The notes below the pieces were generated by a model that was not told the origin of the DNA, searched no databases, and saw only the letters and a list, made by a program, of their open reading frames with translations. 64,000 bases of DNA, from NCBI RefSeq assembly GCF_002163715.1, contig NZ_CP015698.1:3450201-3514200 (forward strand). Reading direction: 5' to 3'. The translations under genes and the position numbers were made by a program. Shown here piece after piece: positions 27,081 to 35,382 of the stretch (positions within the stretch are counted from its first letter, which is position 1; every line of letters starts with the position of its first letter). Source of the DNA: Curvibacter sp. AEP1-3. Lineage in GTDB: Bacteria; Pseudomonadota; Gammaproteobacteria; Burkholderiales; Burkholderiaceae_C.

Positions 27081-28549
27081 TCCGTTGATTTTTTGAGCAA
27101 GCCATAGCGCGCGAGCGTGCGTGCTCTGGCTTTCGCATGATCAACGACAGGCGCCGGGTAGTTGCTGCCGATATGAACTCCCGCAGCTGCCAATTCCATG
27201 GGTTTCGCGAGCCATGGCGCATGGATGGCCTTGTCAGAAAGGCCAGCCAGTTGTGGAAGGTAACGTTTGATGAATTTGCCTTGCCCGTCAAACTTTTCGC
27301 TTTGGGTCACGGGGTTGAATATCCGGAAATAGGGTTGCGCATCGCATCCGCTGGAGGCCACCCATTGCCAACCGCCATTGTTGGCGGATAGATCAAAATC
27401 GTTGAGCTTGAGAGCGAAGTACTTCTCGCCCCAGCGCCAATCCAAGCCAAGGTGCTTCACCAAAAAGCTGCCCGCCACCATGCGCAGACGGTTGTGCATG
27501 TAGCCTGTCTGGTTGAGCTGAGTCATGGCCGCATCAACAATCGGGTAGCCGGTTTTCCCTTCGCACCACGCCTCAAATAGAGCCTCAGCTTCCTCGCCTT
27601 GCTCCCAGGCAATGGCATCGTATTCCGGCTTGAAAGCCTGCGTTGCCACGTGTGGAAAGTTTGCCAAGATCTGAAAGTAAAAGTCCCGCCAAGCGAGCTC
27701 TGCCAACCATACCGAGGCCCCCTCGCTCCCGTTGCGCACCCGCTGTAGGGCGAGGTTTACTAGCTTGCGGATAGATACGGTGCCAAAGCGCAAATGGACT
27801 CCAAGATAGCTAGGGCCCTTCACGCTGGGAAAATTGCGGGCTTCGCTGTACCGGTCCATGCGCCCCACAAAGTCCTGCAACAACGCTTCGCCTGCAGCAC
27901 TGCCGCCATGCATGCCAAGCGCTCGCAGGTTAGTGGCTTCGAACCCTAAGCCCCCCAACGAGGGCAATGGCTGGGCGAGGGCGTCCGGCGCAGCAGCCAG
28001 TACCGCGTGGCCACGACCGACGTCATGGCCTGGTACCAGCTCACTACCTATCCGCGCAAGCCAAGCGCGGTGATAGGGAGTGAAGACTCCGTAAGGTTTG
28101 CCGGTCTGGGTCAATACCTCCCGTTCCTCAAAAATGACTTGGTCTTTCACCAAAACGAGCTGCTTGCCCTCAGCCAAAAGTTGCTGCTGCACCGCAGTGT
28201 CGCGGGTCACGGCGGCGGGTTCGTAATCACGGGCTACGAATACGGCATTCGCCTGCAGCTGTTTGGCGAGCTCCGGAATGGCAGACTGCGCCACATCGTG
28301 CAAAGTGATCAGTGTGCGGGACGCATATCCTCGCAACGCCTGCAATGAAGACTCCAATGCCGTGACAGACTCATGAATGAATTCCACCCGGCGGTCCTGG
28401 CGCGGCAGCTTGTCCAGAATGGCTTTGTCATACACAAAAACACAATAAACGGTGTCGCAGCAAGCCAGCGCGCGGGACAGTGCCGCGTTGTCTTCGGTGC
28501 GCAGGTCGCGCCGGAACCAAACCAACCCGGTAGAGAAGTGAGATTGCAT
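27053..28549 (-). CDS. phrB: Deoxyribodipyrimidine photolyase (class I CPD type)
   Basis: FAD enzyme that splits cyclobutane pyrimidine dimers using blue light. It has 498 residues from the ATG giving MQSHFSTGLVWFRRDLR. The N-terminal antenna domain has LVWFRRDLRTEDN. The FAD domain has PSYLGVHLRFGTVSIRKL, WRDFYFQILANFP, PIVDAAMTQLNQTGYMHNRLRM, and NGGWQWVASSGCDAQPYFRI, the class I signature. Its last 28 bases overlap the end of chpA in the opposite direction. Its start is 21 bases from the divergent yqgE start. Confidence 0.95.
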   Translation of the reverse strand: MQSHFSTGLVWFRRDLRTEDNAALSRALACCDTVYCVFVYDKAILDKLPRQDRRVEFIHESVTALESSLQALRGYASRTLITLHDVAQSAIPELAKQLQANAVFVARDYEPAAVTRDTAVQQQLLAEGKQLVLVKDQVIFEEREVLTQTGKPYGVFTPYHRAWLARIGSELVPGHDVGRGHAVLAAAPDALAQPLPSLGGLGFEATNLRALGMHGGSAAGEALLQDFVGRMDRYSEARNFPSVKGPSYLGVHLRFGTVSIRKLVNLALQRVRNGSEGASVWLAELAWRDFYFQILANFPHVATQAFKPEYDAIAWEQGEEAEALFEAWCEGKTGYPIVDAAMTQLNQTGYMHNRLRMVAGSFLVKHLGLDWRWGEKYFALKLNDFDLSANNGGWQWVASSGCDAQPYFRIFNPVTQSEKFDGQGKFIKRYLPQLAGLSDKAIHAPWLAKPMELAAAGVHIGSNYPAPVVDHAKARARTLARYGLLKKSTDQAGAATEQ

Positions 28550-28570
28550 GTCAGCCGTTAAAATCAAACA

Positions 28571-29170
28571 ATGTCCGGCGATTCTGCACCTTTCAATCTC
28601 ACCAATCATTTCCTGATCGCAATGCCCGGACTGGACGATGCCATGTTCGGCAAAAGCGTGGTGTATGTGTGCGAACACTCCGCGCGTGGGGCTTTGGGCT
28701 TGGTCATTAACAAGCCAGCCGACATGCCGCTGCCTGCCCTTTTTGACAAAATAGATCTGCCACTGCATCGTGCGGACCTGGTCAGCCAGCAAGTGTTTCA
28801 AGGTGGTCCGGTACAAACCGAGCGTGGCTTTGTATTGCATGAGTCCGTGGTGGCTGAGGGCCAGGGCAGCGACGAGTCGCTGTACTCCTCCACCATGACC
28901 ATTCCCGGCGGGCTGGAAATGACCACCTCCAAAGACGTGCTTGAGGCCTTGTCCATGGGCTCCGGCCCCAAGCGGGTACTCGTGTCTTTGGGCTACTCAG
29001 CGTGGGGCGAAGGTCAGTTGGAAACCGAGTTGGGTGAAAACAGCTGGCTGACAGTCGCTGCGGACCAGTCCTTGATTTTCGACACGCCGGTGGAGCAACG
29101 CTATGACCGGGCTTTGGGGCTCTTGGGCTTGGAATCCTGGATGATTTCGCAACAAGCGGGGCACGCATGA
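28571..29170 (+). CDS. yqgE: YqgE/AlgH family protein (UPF0301)
   Basis: Conserved protein of unknown biochemical role, 199 residues. It shows the family start LTNHFLIAMPGLDDAMFGKSVVYVCEHSARGALGLVINKP, followed by VFQGGPVQTERGFVLH and the C-terminal YSAWGEGQLETELGENSWL. It begins a tight operon: yqgE, ruvX, pyrR, pyrB and the pyrC homologue, with 4-base overlaps at the first two junctions. Confidence 0.93.
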   Translation: MSGDSAPFNLTNHFLIAMPGLDDAMFGKSVVYVCEHSARGALGLVINKPADMPLPALFDKIDLPLHRADLVSQQVFQGGPVQTERGFVLHESVVAEGQGSDESLYSSTMTIPGGLEMTTSKDVLEALSMGSGPKRVLVSLGYSAWGEGQLETELGENSWLTVAADQSLIFDTPVEQRYDRALGLLGLESWMISQQAGHA

Positions 29171-29580
29171 GCGACGCTACGCCCCCCGTGCCTCCCGCCC
29201 TCACCACCTTTATTGCATTTGATTTCGGCTTGAAGCGCACCGGCGTTGCCGTGGGCAACCGGCTTATGCGCACCGCGCAGCCGCAAGGCTCCATCCATGC
29301 CGAGGGTAATGCCCGCTTTGATGGTGTGGCTGCCAAGCTCAAAGAGTGGCAGCCCGATGCCATCGTGATCGGCGTGCCCTACCACCCTGATGGCGCCCCG
29401 CACGAAAACACCGCCCGCGCACAAAAATTCGGGCGCCAGTTGCAAGGGCGTTTCGGCCTGCAAGTGTTTGAGGTGGACGAGCGCTACAGCACCACCGAGG
29501 CGATTGCCAGCGGCGCCAAAGACGCCGATGCCATGTCGGCCTGCATTATTTTGGAACAATTTTTGAGGAACCTCCCGTGA
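29167..29580 (+). CDS. ruvX: Holliday junction resolvase RuvX (YqgF)
   Basis: RNase H-fold protein of 137 residues; in bacteria it processes the 5' end of pre-16S rRNA and has been proposed as a junction resolvase. Catalytic acids: D in FIAFDFGLKRTGVAVG, E in the VFEVDERYSTTEA region, and D in GAKDADAMSACIIL. ATGA overlap with yqgE and GTGA overlap with pyrR. Confidence 0.94.
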   Translation: MSDATPPVPPALTTFIAFDFGLKRTGVAVGNRLMRTAQPQGSIHAEGNARFDGVAAKLKEWQPDAIVIGVPYHPDGAPHENTARAQKFGRQLQGRFGLQVFEVDERYSTTEAIASGAKDADAMSACIILEQFLRNLP

Positions 29581-30074
29581 CCACATTGGCTTTGGATGCA
29601 GAGGCGCTGTACCGCGAACTCCTGCGCGGCGTACAGCAGTTGTGCAATGCAGATACCCGCTTGGTGGGCATCACCTCGGGAGGCGCTTGGCTGGCCGAGC
29701 GCCTGCAGGCGGACCTGAAGCTCGCGGGCAAGCATGGCACGATTTCGTCCGCCATGCACCGGGACGACTTCGCCAAACGGGGCCTGTCTTCCGGTGGCCA
29801 GACCCAGTTGCCCTTTGATGTGAATGGCGCCGACATTCTGGTGCTGGACGACGTGCTGTACACCGGCCGCACCATCCGCGCCGTGATTAACGAGCTGTTT
29901 GACTACGGCCGCCCCGCCCAAGTGCGCTTGGCGGTGCTGGTAGACCGCGGCGGGCGCCAGTTGCCCATCCAGGCCGAATTCGCGGCAGCGCGGGTCAGCC
30001 TGGCAGCGCACCAGTCTCTGGCCTTGGCGCGTAACGCTGAGGGTGTGTTTTCTTTTGATGTGCAGGAGGCCTGA
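29577..30074 (+). CDS. pyrR: PyrR-type uracil phosphoribosyltransferase / pyr regulator
   Basis: PRTase-fold protein of 165 residues with GTG start, 4 bases inside ruvX. The PRPP-binding loop is [15 protein letters not shown], followed by [15 protein letters not shown], both as in PyrR. In Bacillus, PyrR binds mRNA and attenuates pyr genes. No attenuator is visible in the leaders here, so the regulatory role in this organism is unproven; it may act as a UPRTase. It ends two bases before pyrB. Confidence 0.92.
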   Translation: MTTLALDAEALYRELLRGVQQLCNADTRLVGITSGGAWLAERLQADLKLAGKHGTISSAMHRDDFAKRGLSSGGQTQLPFDVNGADILVLDDVLYTGRTIRAVINELFDYGRPAQVRLAVLVDRGGRQLPIQAEFAAARVSLAAHQSLALARNAEGVFSFDVQEA

Positions 30075-30076
30075 GC

Positions 30077-31039
30077 ATGTTGTACAAGCGCAACCCGCAA
30101 CTCAACAAACACGGTGAGCTGATCCACCTGCTGTCCACCGAAGGACTGCCCAAAAACATCCTCACCCACATTCTGGACACCGCCACCAACTTCGTGTCGC
30201 TCAACGACCGCGAAGTCAAAAAGGTGCCCTTGCTGCGCGGCAAAAGTGTGTTCAACCTGTTCTTTGAGAACAGCACCCGCACCCGCACCACCTTCGAGAT
30301 TGCTGCCACCCGCCTGAGCGCGGACGTCATCAACCTCGACATTGCACGCTCCAGTGCCAGCAAGGGGGAGTCGCTGCTGGACACCATCGCCAACCTGAGC
30401 GCCATGGCCGCTGACATGTTCGTGGTGCGCCACAGCGAATCCGGCGCGCCCTACCTGATCGCCCAGCACGTCGCACCCCATGTGCATGTGATCAATGCCG
30501 GCGATGGCCGCCATGCCCACCCCACCCAAGGGCTGCTGGACATGTTCACCATCCGGCACTACAAAAAAGACTTTTCCAACCTCACGGTCGCCATCGTGGG
30601 TGACGTTCTGCACTCCCGTGTGGCGCGCTCGGATATCCATGCGCTGACCACTTTGGGCTGTGCCGAGGTGCGCGTGGTCGGCCCCAAAACGCTGGTGCCA
30701 TCCGACATGGCGCAAATGGGCGTGCGGGTATGCCACACATTGGAAGAGGGCATCAAGGACTGCGACGTCATCATCATGTTGCGCTTACAAAACGAGCGCA
30801 TGAGCGGCGCGCTGTTGCCGTCCATGCACGAATTCTTCAAGAGCTTCGGCCTCACGCCTGAAAAGCTGCAGCTCGCCAAGCCTGATGCTATCGTCATGCA
30901 CCCCGGCCCCATCAACCGCGGGGTGGAAATTGACTCGGCGGTGGTGGACGGTGCACAGGCCGTGATCCTGCCGCAGGTGACCTTCGGCATCGCCGTGCGC
31001 ATGGCGGTCATGAGCATCGTCGCGGGCAACGAAGCGTGA
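30077..31039 (+). CDS. pyrB: Aspartate carbamoyltransferase catalytic subunit
   Basis: First committed step of pyrimidine synthesis: carbamoyl phosphate plus aspartate. It has 320 residues. Motifs: [14 protein letters not shown] (carbamoyl phosphate binding), the [15 protein letters not shown] loop, [17 protein letters not shown], and [12 protein letters not shown] at the C-terminus. No pyrI regulatory gene is present. The inactive dihydroorotase homologue follows, which suggests the class A ATCase assembly known from Pseudomonas (PyrB with PyrC'). Confidence 0.96.
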   Translation: MLYKRNPQLNKHGELIHLLSTEGLPKNILTHILDTATNFVSLNDREVKKVPLLRGKSVFNLFFENSTRTRTTFEIAATRLSADVINLDIARSSASKGESLLDTIANLSAMAADMFVVRHSESGAPYLIAQHVAPHVHVINAGDGRHAHPTQGLLDMFTIRHYKKDFSNLTVAIVGDVLHSRVARSDIHALTTLGCAEVRVVGPKTLVPSDMAQMGVRVCHTLEEGIKDCDVIIMLRLQNERMSGALLPSMHEFFKSFGLTPEKLQLAKPDAIVMHPGPINRGVEIDSAVVDGAQAVILPQVTFGIAVRMAVMSIVAGNEA

Positions 31040-31073
31040 TGGCGACTCGCACCCAGATTCAAGGACTGAAGCA

Positions 31074-32369
31074 ATGCAAATTCTGATTCAAGGCGGCCGT
31101 GTCATCGACCCCGCCAGCGGCACCGACACCGTGGCTGATGTGGCCATCTCCAGCGGCCGCATCCTGGCCATCGGCACTGCGCCCGCCGGCTTTGCCCCGC
31201 AAACCACCATCAACGCACAAGGCTGCATCGTTGCGCCGGGCTTGGTCGATTTGTCAGTGCGCTTGCGCGAGCCCGGCCACGAGCACGAAGGCATGCTGGC
31301 CAGCGAAATGGCCGCTGCGGTGGCTGGTGGCGTCACCAGCGTGGTGTGCCCTCCCGATACCGAACCCGTGCTGGACGAAGCCGGTCTGGTCGAAATGCTG
31401 CGCTACCGCGCCGAGCGCCTGCACCAGGCCCGCGTGTTCCCGCTGGGGGCGCTCACCCGCAATCTGCAGGGCGAAGTGCTCACCGAAATGCTGCAGCTCA
31501 CTCAAGCCGGCTGCGTGGCCTTCAGCCAGGCCGAAGTGCCCTTGCTCAACACCCAGGTCACCCAGCGTGCCCTGCAGTACGCCAGCACCTTCGGCTACAC
31601 CGTGTGGCTGCGCCCGCAAGAGGCCTACCTTGGCAAGGGCGTGGCTGCCAGCGGCCCCTTGGCTACCCGCATGGGCCTCTCCGGCGTGCCGGTGGCCGCA
31701 GAAACCATTGCCCTGCACACCATCTTTGAGCTGGTGCGCTCGACCAAGGCCCGCGTGCACCTGTGCCGTATCAGCAGCGCTGCCGGTGTGGAGCTGGTGC
31801 GTCAGGCCAAGGCCGAAGGCCTGCCCGTGACCTGCGATGTGAGCATCAACTCCTTGCACCTGACCGATGTGGACATTGGCTACTTCGACAGCCGCATGCG
31901 CCTGAACCCGCCCCTGCGCCAGCAGCGCGACCGCGATGCCCTGCGCTCCGCCTTGGCCGATGGCACCATCGATGCGCTGGTCTCCGACCATAACCCCGTC
32001 AGCGCGGATGAAAAAACACTGCCCTTTGCGGAGGCAGAACCCGGCGCCACTGGCCTAGAGCTGCTGCTGAGTCTGGCCCTCAAGTGGGCGCAAGAGAGCG
32101 GCTTGGGCGTGGCGGAAGCGGTAGCCACCGTTACTAGCCGTTCAGCTCTGGTATTGGGCGGTGCTTTGGGTACTTTTGCCGCCAGCGCAGGCCGCCTGAC
32201 AGCAGGCGGCGCGGCTGACATTTGTGTGTTTGACCCGGCCGCACACTGGGTGGTCGAGCCATCCGCACTCGTCAGCCAAGGGCAGCACACGCCGTTCGGC
32301 GGCTACGAACTGCCCGGACGCGTGAAAGCCACGCTGGTCGGTGGTCGTGTGGCCTACACCGCAGCCTGA
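31074..32369 (+). CDS. pyrX: Dihydroorotase homologue, probably catalytically inactive (PyrX/PyrC'-like)
   Basis: Amidohydrolase-fold protein of 431 residues, aligned to type I dihydroorotases over its full length (APGLVDLSVRLREPGHE, SVVCPPDTEP, MRLNPPLR, GFxPFGGYELPG-like end). Metal ligands are lost: the HxH of the family is S61-V-R63 here, the histidine before STxxS is arginine (LCRISSAAGVEL), and DHAPH reads DHNPV. Such pseudo-enzymes in Pseudomonas are needed to assemble active ATCase with PyrB. A functional PyrC must be encoded elsewhere. It follows pyrB by 34 bases. Confidence 0.88.
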   Translation: MQILIQGGRVIDPASGTDTVADVAISSGRILAIGTAPAGFAPQTTINAQGCIVAPGLVDLSVRLREPGHEHEGMLASEMAAAVAGGVTSVVCPPDTEPVLDEAGLVEMLRYRAERLHQARVFPLGALTRNLQGEVLTEMLQLTQAGCVAFSQAEVPLLNTQVTQRALQYASTFGYTVWLRPQEAYLGKGVAASGPLATRMGLSGVPVAAETIALHTIFELVRSTKARVHLCRISSAAGVELVRQAKAEGLPVTCDVSINSLHLTDVDIGYFDSRMRLNPPLRQQRDRDALRSALADGTIDALVSDHNPVSADEKTLPFAEAEPGATGLELLLSLALKWAQESGLGVAEAVATVTSRSALVLGGALGTFAASAGRLTAGGAADICVFDPAAHWVVEPSALVSQGQHTPFGGYELPGRVKATLVGGRVAYTAA

Positions 32370-32391
32370 AGCCGCATCAAGCCAAAAACGC

Positions 32392-33126
32392 ATGCGCCAA
32401 CTCAAAGCCCTCTGGCGAATCAGCCGTGTCCTCCTGCATGTGCTAGCGGGCGCGTGGCGTATTCGCATGGTGTTTCCCCGGCTCTCGCAGCCAGAGCGTG
32501 ATGCAGAGGTTCAGGCTTGGGCGCACGCCATGCTTGCGCGGCTAGCTATTAAATTGGTAGTAAATGGCACGCCACCCGCAGGCGGTCCGGTGCTGCTGGC
32601 GGCTAACCATATCTCCTGGCTGGACATCGTGGTTATCCACGCCGCGCGGCATTGCCGTTTTATCTCAAAGGCCGATATTCAGCATTGGCCCGTGGTGGGC
32701 ACGCTGGCGACCGGCGCCGGCACGCTGTATATCGAGCGCGAATCCCGCCGCGACGCCATGCGGGTGGTGCACCATATGGCCGAGCGCTTGAGCTTGGGCG
32801 AGGTGCTGGCCGTGTTCCCCGAGGGCACTACTGGTGATGGCACCCACGTGCTGCCCTTCCACGCAAACCTGTTGCAGGCCGCCATCGCAGTGAATGCGCC
32901 CATCCAGCCGGTGGCCCTGCAGTTTGCCGATGCCCAAGGCCAGCAAAGCTTTGCCCCTTGCTACATCGGAGACGACACGCTGCTCGGCTCCCTGTGGCGC
33001 ACGCTGTGCAGCGACGGCATTCAGGCTGTGGTGACGTTTGGCGCCCCGCAAACCGCCGAGGGGCGTGACCGCCGGGCGTGGGCTGCAGCAGTCCGGGAAG
33101 ACATCATCGCGCTGCGTCAGCGCTGA
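32392..33126 (+). CDS. plsC: 1-acylglycerol-3-phosphate O-acyltransferase (PlsC family)
   Basis: Membrane acyltransferase for phospholipid synthesis, 244 residues from the ATG giving MRQLKALWRISR, 22 bases after the pyrX stop. It shows the acyltransferase motifs NHISWLD (HX4D), the FISKAD segment, YIERESRRDA, and FPEGTTGDG. The stretch QAWAHAMLARLAIKLVV just before the HX4D block is encoded by repeat copy E. An N-terminal hydrophobic segment anchors it to the membrane. Confidence 0.9.
   Translation: MRQLKALWRISRVLLHVLAGAWRIRMVFPRLSQPERDAEVQAWAHAMLARLAIKLVVNGTPPAGGPVLLAANHISWLDIVVIHAARHCRFISKADIQHWPVVGTLATGAGTLYIERESRRDAMRVVHHMAERLSLGEVLAVFPEGTTGDGTHVLPFHANLLQAAIAVNAPIQPVALQFADAQGQQSFAPCYIGDDTLLGSLWRTLCSDGIQAVVTFGAPQTAEGRDRRAWAAAVREDIIALRQR
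32505..32561 (+). repeat. Dispersed repeat, copy E (in frame inside plsC)
   Basis: Recognisable parts are AGGCTTGGGCGCACGCCATG, then GCGC-GGCTAGCTAT, and the end GCTAT-TAAATTG-GTAGT. It is more diverged than copies C, F and G, consistent with age or coding selection. Confidence 0.6.
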
Positions 33127-33129
33127 TTT

Positions 33130-33186
33130 GCTCACTTTTTGATAGCTGCTTGCGCATATTTCATGTGCGCCAGAGCCTTATTTGAC
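33130..33186 (-). repeat. Dispersed repeat, copy F
   Basis: Full-length copy read on the minus strand: TCAAATAAGGCTCTGGCGCA, then CATGAAATAT, core GCGCAAGCAGCTAT, end GCTAT-CAAAAAG-TGAGC. It fills the gap between the plsC stop and the tRNA-Arg 3' end. Confidence 0.9.
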
Positions 33187-33197
33187 GTTAAAGTGTC

Positions 33198-33272
33198 TGG
33201 TGCCCCCGACAGGAATCGAACCTGTATCTGCCCCTTAGGAGGGGGCCGTTCTATCCATTGAACTACGGAGAC
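33198..33272 (-). tRNA. tRNA-Arg (anticodon CCT)
   Basis: The minus strand folds into a complete cloverleaf. The acceptor GTCTCCG pairs with CGGGGGC including two G-U pairs; the anticodon stem is GCCCC/GGGGC with loop CTCCTAA (anticodon CCT); the T arm is ACAGG-TTCGATT-CCTGT; CCA is encoded. It decodes the AGG arginine codon. Confidence 0.97.
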
Positions 33273-33328
33273 CGGACGCGGGATTGTATCGGCCTGCGCG
33301 AAGGGCATCCCTCGTTGCCGTGTGATGC

Positions 33329-34543
33329 CTACTTGGTCAGCTGCCGCATGGCCTCTTCCAGGCCTTTGAGGGTTAGGGGGTACATCTTGTTTTGCACCAG
33401 CTGCTGGATGACCGCGATGCTCTGGCGGTACTGCCAGACGCCTTGGGGTTCGGGGTTGATCCACGCAAACTTGGGGAAGGCGCTCATCAGTCGCTGCAGC
33501 CATTCGGCGCCGGGCTCTTCGTTGTTGTATTCCACGCTGCCGCCGGGCTGCAAAATCTCGTAGGGGCTCATGGTCGCGTCGCCCACAAAGATCAGCTTGT
33601 AGTCCTTGTTGTACTTGCGGATGATGTCCCAGGTATCAAACTTCTCCGCAAAGCGGCGGCGGTTGTTCTTCCACATGAAGTCATAGACGCAGTTGTGGAA
33701 GTAATAAAACTCCAGGTGCTTGAACTCGGTCTTGGCCGCGCTGAAGAGCTCTTCCACCCGCTGGATGTGGTCGTCCATGGTGCCGCCCACGTCCATCAGT
33801 AACAGCACCTTGACGTTGTTGTGCCGCTCGGGGCGCATTTTGATGTCCAGAAAGCCGGCATTCGCCGCCGTCTTGCTGATGGTGGTCTCCAGGTCCAGCT
33901 CGTCTTCATGGCCTTCGCGGGCAAACTTGCGCAGACGGCGCAGCGCCACCTTGATGTTGCGGGTGCCGAGTTCCTGGGTGTCGTCGTAGTCTTTGTAGGC
34001 GCGCTGGTCCCAGACCTTCACGGCGCTGCGGTTGCGGCTCTTGTCCTGCCCGATGCGGATGCCCTGCGGGTTTTGTCCGTAAGCGCCAAAAGGGGATGTG
34101 CCGCCCGTGCCTATCCACTTGTTCCCGCCCTCATGGCGTTCTTTTTGTTCTTCAAGGCGTTTTTTGAGCGTTTCCATCAGCTCGTTCCAGCCCATGGCCT
34201 GCAGCTTGGCTTGTTCTTCAGGCGTCAAAAACTTCTCGAGGTTTTTGCGCAGCCACTCGGCTGGAATGTCTTTGGTGAAATCGCTGACGTGCTCGATGCC
34301 TTTGAAGTAAGCCCCGAAGGCCCGGTCGAACTTGTCGTAGTGCTTCTCGTCCTTGACCAGCGTGGTTCGGGCAAGAAAGTAGAAGTCGTCAATGCTGTAG
34401 CCGCTGGCCTCTGCTTCACCATCCGCAGGCCGGGTGTTGGGTCCTACCACCCCTTTTTGCAGTGCTTCCAGCAGGGTCAGGTATTCCTTGACCGATACAG
34501 GTAACTTGGCAGAGCGCAGGGTGTAGAAGAAGTCCAGCAGCAT
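33329..34543 (-). CDS. VWA domain protein (CoxE-like), partner of MoxR ATPase
   Basis: Protein of 404 residues. The N-terminal half is CoxE-like (YTLRSAKLPVSVKEYLTLLEAL, and KHYDKFDRAFGAYFKGIE). A von Willebrand A domain follows from about 240. The metal-ion site DxSxS is D251-V-G-G-T, so the serines are replaced and metal binding may be altered; DATMSPYEI supplies the second acidic site. MoxR/VWA pairs are chaperone-like systems that load cofactors or remodel complexes, for example CoxD/CoxE of CO dehydrogenase. No such enzyme is present in this operon, so the client is unknown. Confidence 0.87.
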   Translation of the reverse strand: MLLDFFYTLRSAKLPVSVKEYLTLLEALQKGVVGPNTRPADGEAEASGYSIDDFYFLARTTLVKDEKHYDKFDRAFGAYFKGIEHVSDFTKDIPAEWLRKNLEKFLTPEEQAKLQAMGWNELMETLKKRLEEQKERHEGGNKWIGTGGTSPFGAYGQNPQGIRIGQDKSRNRSAVKVWDQRAYKDYDDTQELGTRNIKVALRRLRKFAREGHEDELDLETTISKTAANAGFLDIKMRPERHNNVKVLLLMDVGGTMDDHIQRVEELFSAAKTEFKHLEFYYFHNCVYDFMWKNNRRRFAEKFDTWDIIRKYNKDYKLIFVGDATMSPYEILQPGGSVEYNNEEPGAEWLQRLMSAFPKFAWINPEPQGVWQYRQSIAVIQQLVQNKMYPLTLKGLEEAMRQLTK

Positions 34544-34553
34544 GGCGGTGCCC

Positions 34554-35150
34554 TCAGGTGCGGGGTTTGTCCAGCAGATACAGCAACTGGGTTTTCACTT
34601 CAGGCCACTCACCGCTGCGCAGGCTGTACATCACGGTGTCACGGATGGTGCCGTCGCGGCGCAGGGCGTGGCCACGGATGACGCCGTCTCGTCTGGCGCC
34701 CAGGCGCTCGATGGCGGTTTGGGACGCGAAGTTGAAGTTGTCCGTTCTCCACCCAACAACGTGGCAGCCCAGTGTTTCGAAGGCGTGGGTCAACAGCAGC
34801 AGCTTGGCGGTGGTGTTGACGTGGCTGCGTTGGCTGCTTTTGGCATACCAAGTCCAGCCGATTTCAACACGCTTGATGGCCGGCACGATGTCGTGGTAGC
34901 TGCTGCAGCCCAGTACTTTGCCGGTGGCCGTTTCGATCACGGCGAAGGCGAAGCGGTGGCCGGCCTCGCGCATGGTGAGGGCGTCTTCAATGTATTTGCG
35001 TGTGTGCTCCGGCTCGGGCACGGAGGTCACGCGGATCTTCCAAAGTTCACCGTCCGCGGCGGCGGCCTTCAGTCCGGCTTCGTGTTCCAGCGCCAGCGGC
35101 AGCAGGGTGACGCCGCGGGCGCTCAGGGTGACAGGCTCAACGAATGCCAT
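34554..35150 (-). CDS. GNAT-family N-acetyltransferase (RimJ/RimL type)
   Basis: Acetyl-CoA-dependent acetyltransferase of 198 residues. Characteristic pieces: VTLLPLALEHEAGLKAAAADGELW at the N-terminus, FAVIETATGKVLGCSSY, KRVEIGWTWY and KLLLLTHAFETLGCHVVGWRTD, then ERLGARRDGVIRGHALRRDGTIRDT. The substrate is unknown; RimL relatives act on protein N-termini. It lies between the small membrane protein and the VWA gene, with gaps of 2 and 10 bases. Confidence 0.87.
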   Translation of the reverse strand: MAFVEPVTLSARGVTLLPLALEHEAGLKAAAADGELWKIRVTSVPEPEHTRKYIEDALTMREAGHRFAFAVIETATGKVLGCSSYHDIVPAIKRVEIGWTWYAKSSQRSHVNTTAKLLLLTHAFETLGCHVVGWRTDNFNFASQTAIERLGARRDGVIRGHALRRDGTIRDTVMYSLRSGEWPEVKTQLLYLLDKPRT

Positions 35151-35152
35151 GT

Positions 35153-35377
35153 TTATTCCTTGGGGGTGTCGGACTGGCGGTTACGCCATTTGCGCGCCAG
35201 CTGCAAGCCGATGCCTCCGCCTAAGCCCACCAGCACAATGGCGCCAACGCTGGCATTGCCATAGCCGGGTGCAAACAGGTCCAAGCCCAGCAGGCGACCG
35301 ATCCAGAAACCCGCCAAGGCGCCGCCTACAAAGCCCACGGCATCCGAAATGCCTTCCAGCAACAGTTTGGAACTCAT
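35153..35377 (-). CDS. Small glycine-rich membrane protein, unknown function
   Basis: 74 residues with two hydrophobic, glycine-rich segments (AVGFVGGALAGFWIGRLLGL and SVGAIVLVGLGGGIGLQL) and a basic, hydrophilic tail (RKWRNRQSDTPKE). No family is recognised with certainty. It sits tightly between moxR (5 bases) and the GNAT gene (2 bases), so it is certainly in the operon. Confidence 0.75.
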   Translation of the reverse strand: MSSKLLLEGISDAVGFVGGALAGFWIGRLLGLDLFAPGYGNASVGAIVLVGLGGGIGLQLARKWRNRQSDTPKE

Positions 35378-35382
35378 GGCGA

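Noticed and set aside
29500..30076. PyrR-type attenuator upstream of pyrB
   Set aside because: pyrR and pyrB are separated by two bases, and no antiterminator/terminator pair is visible in the operon leader.
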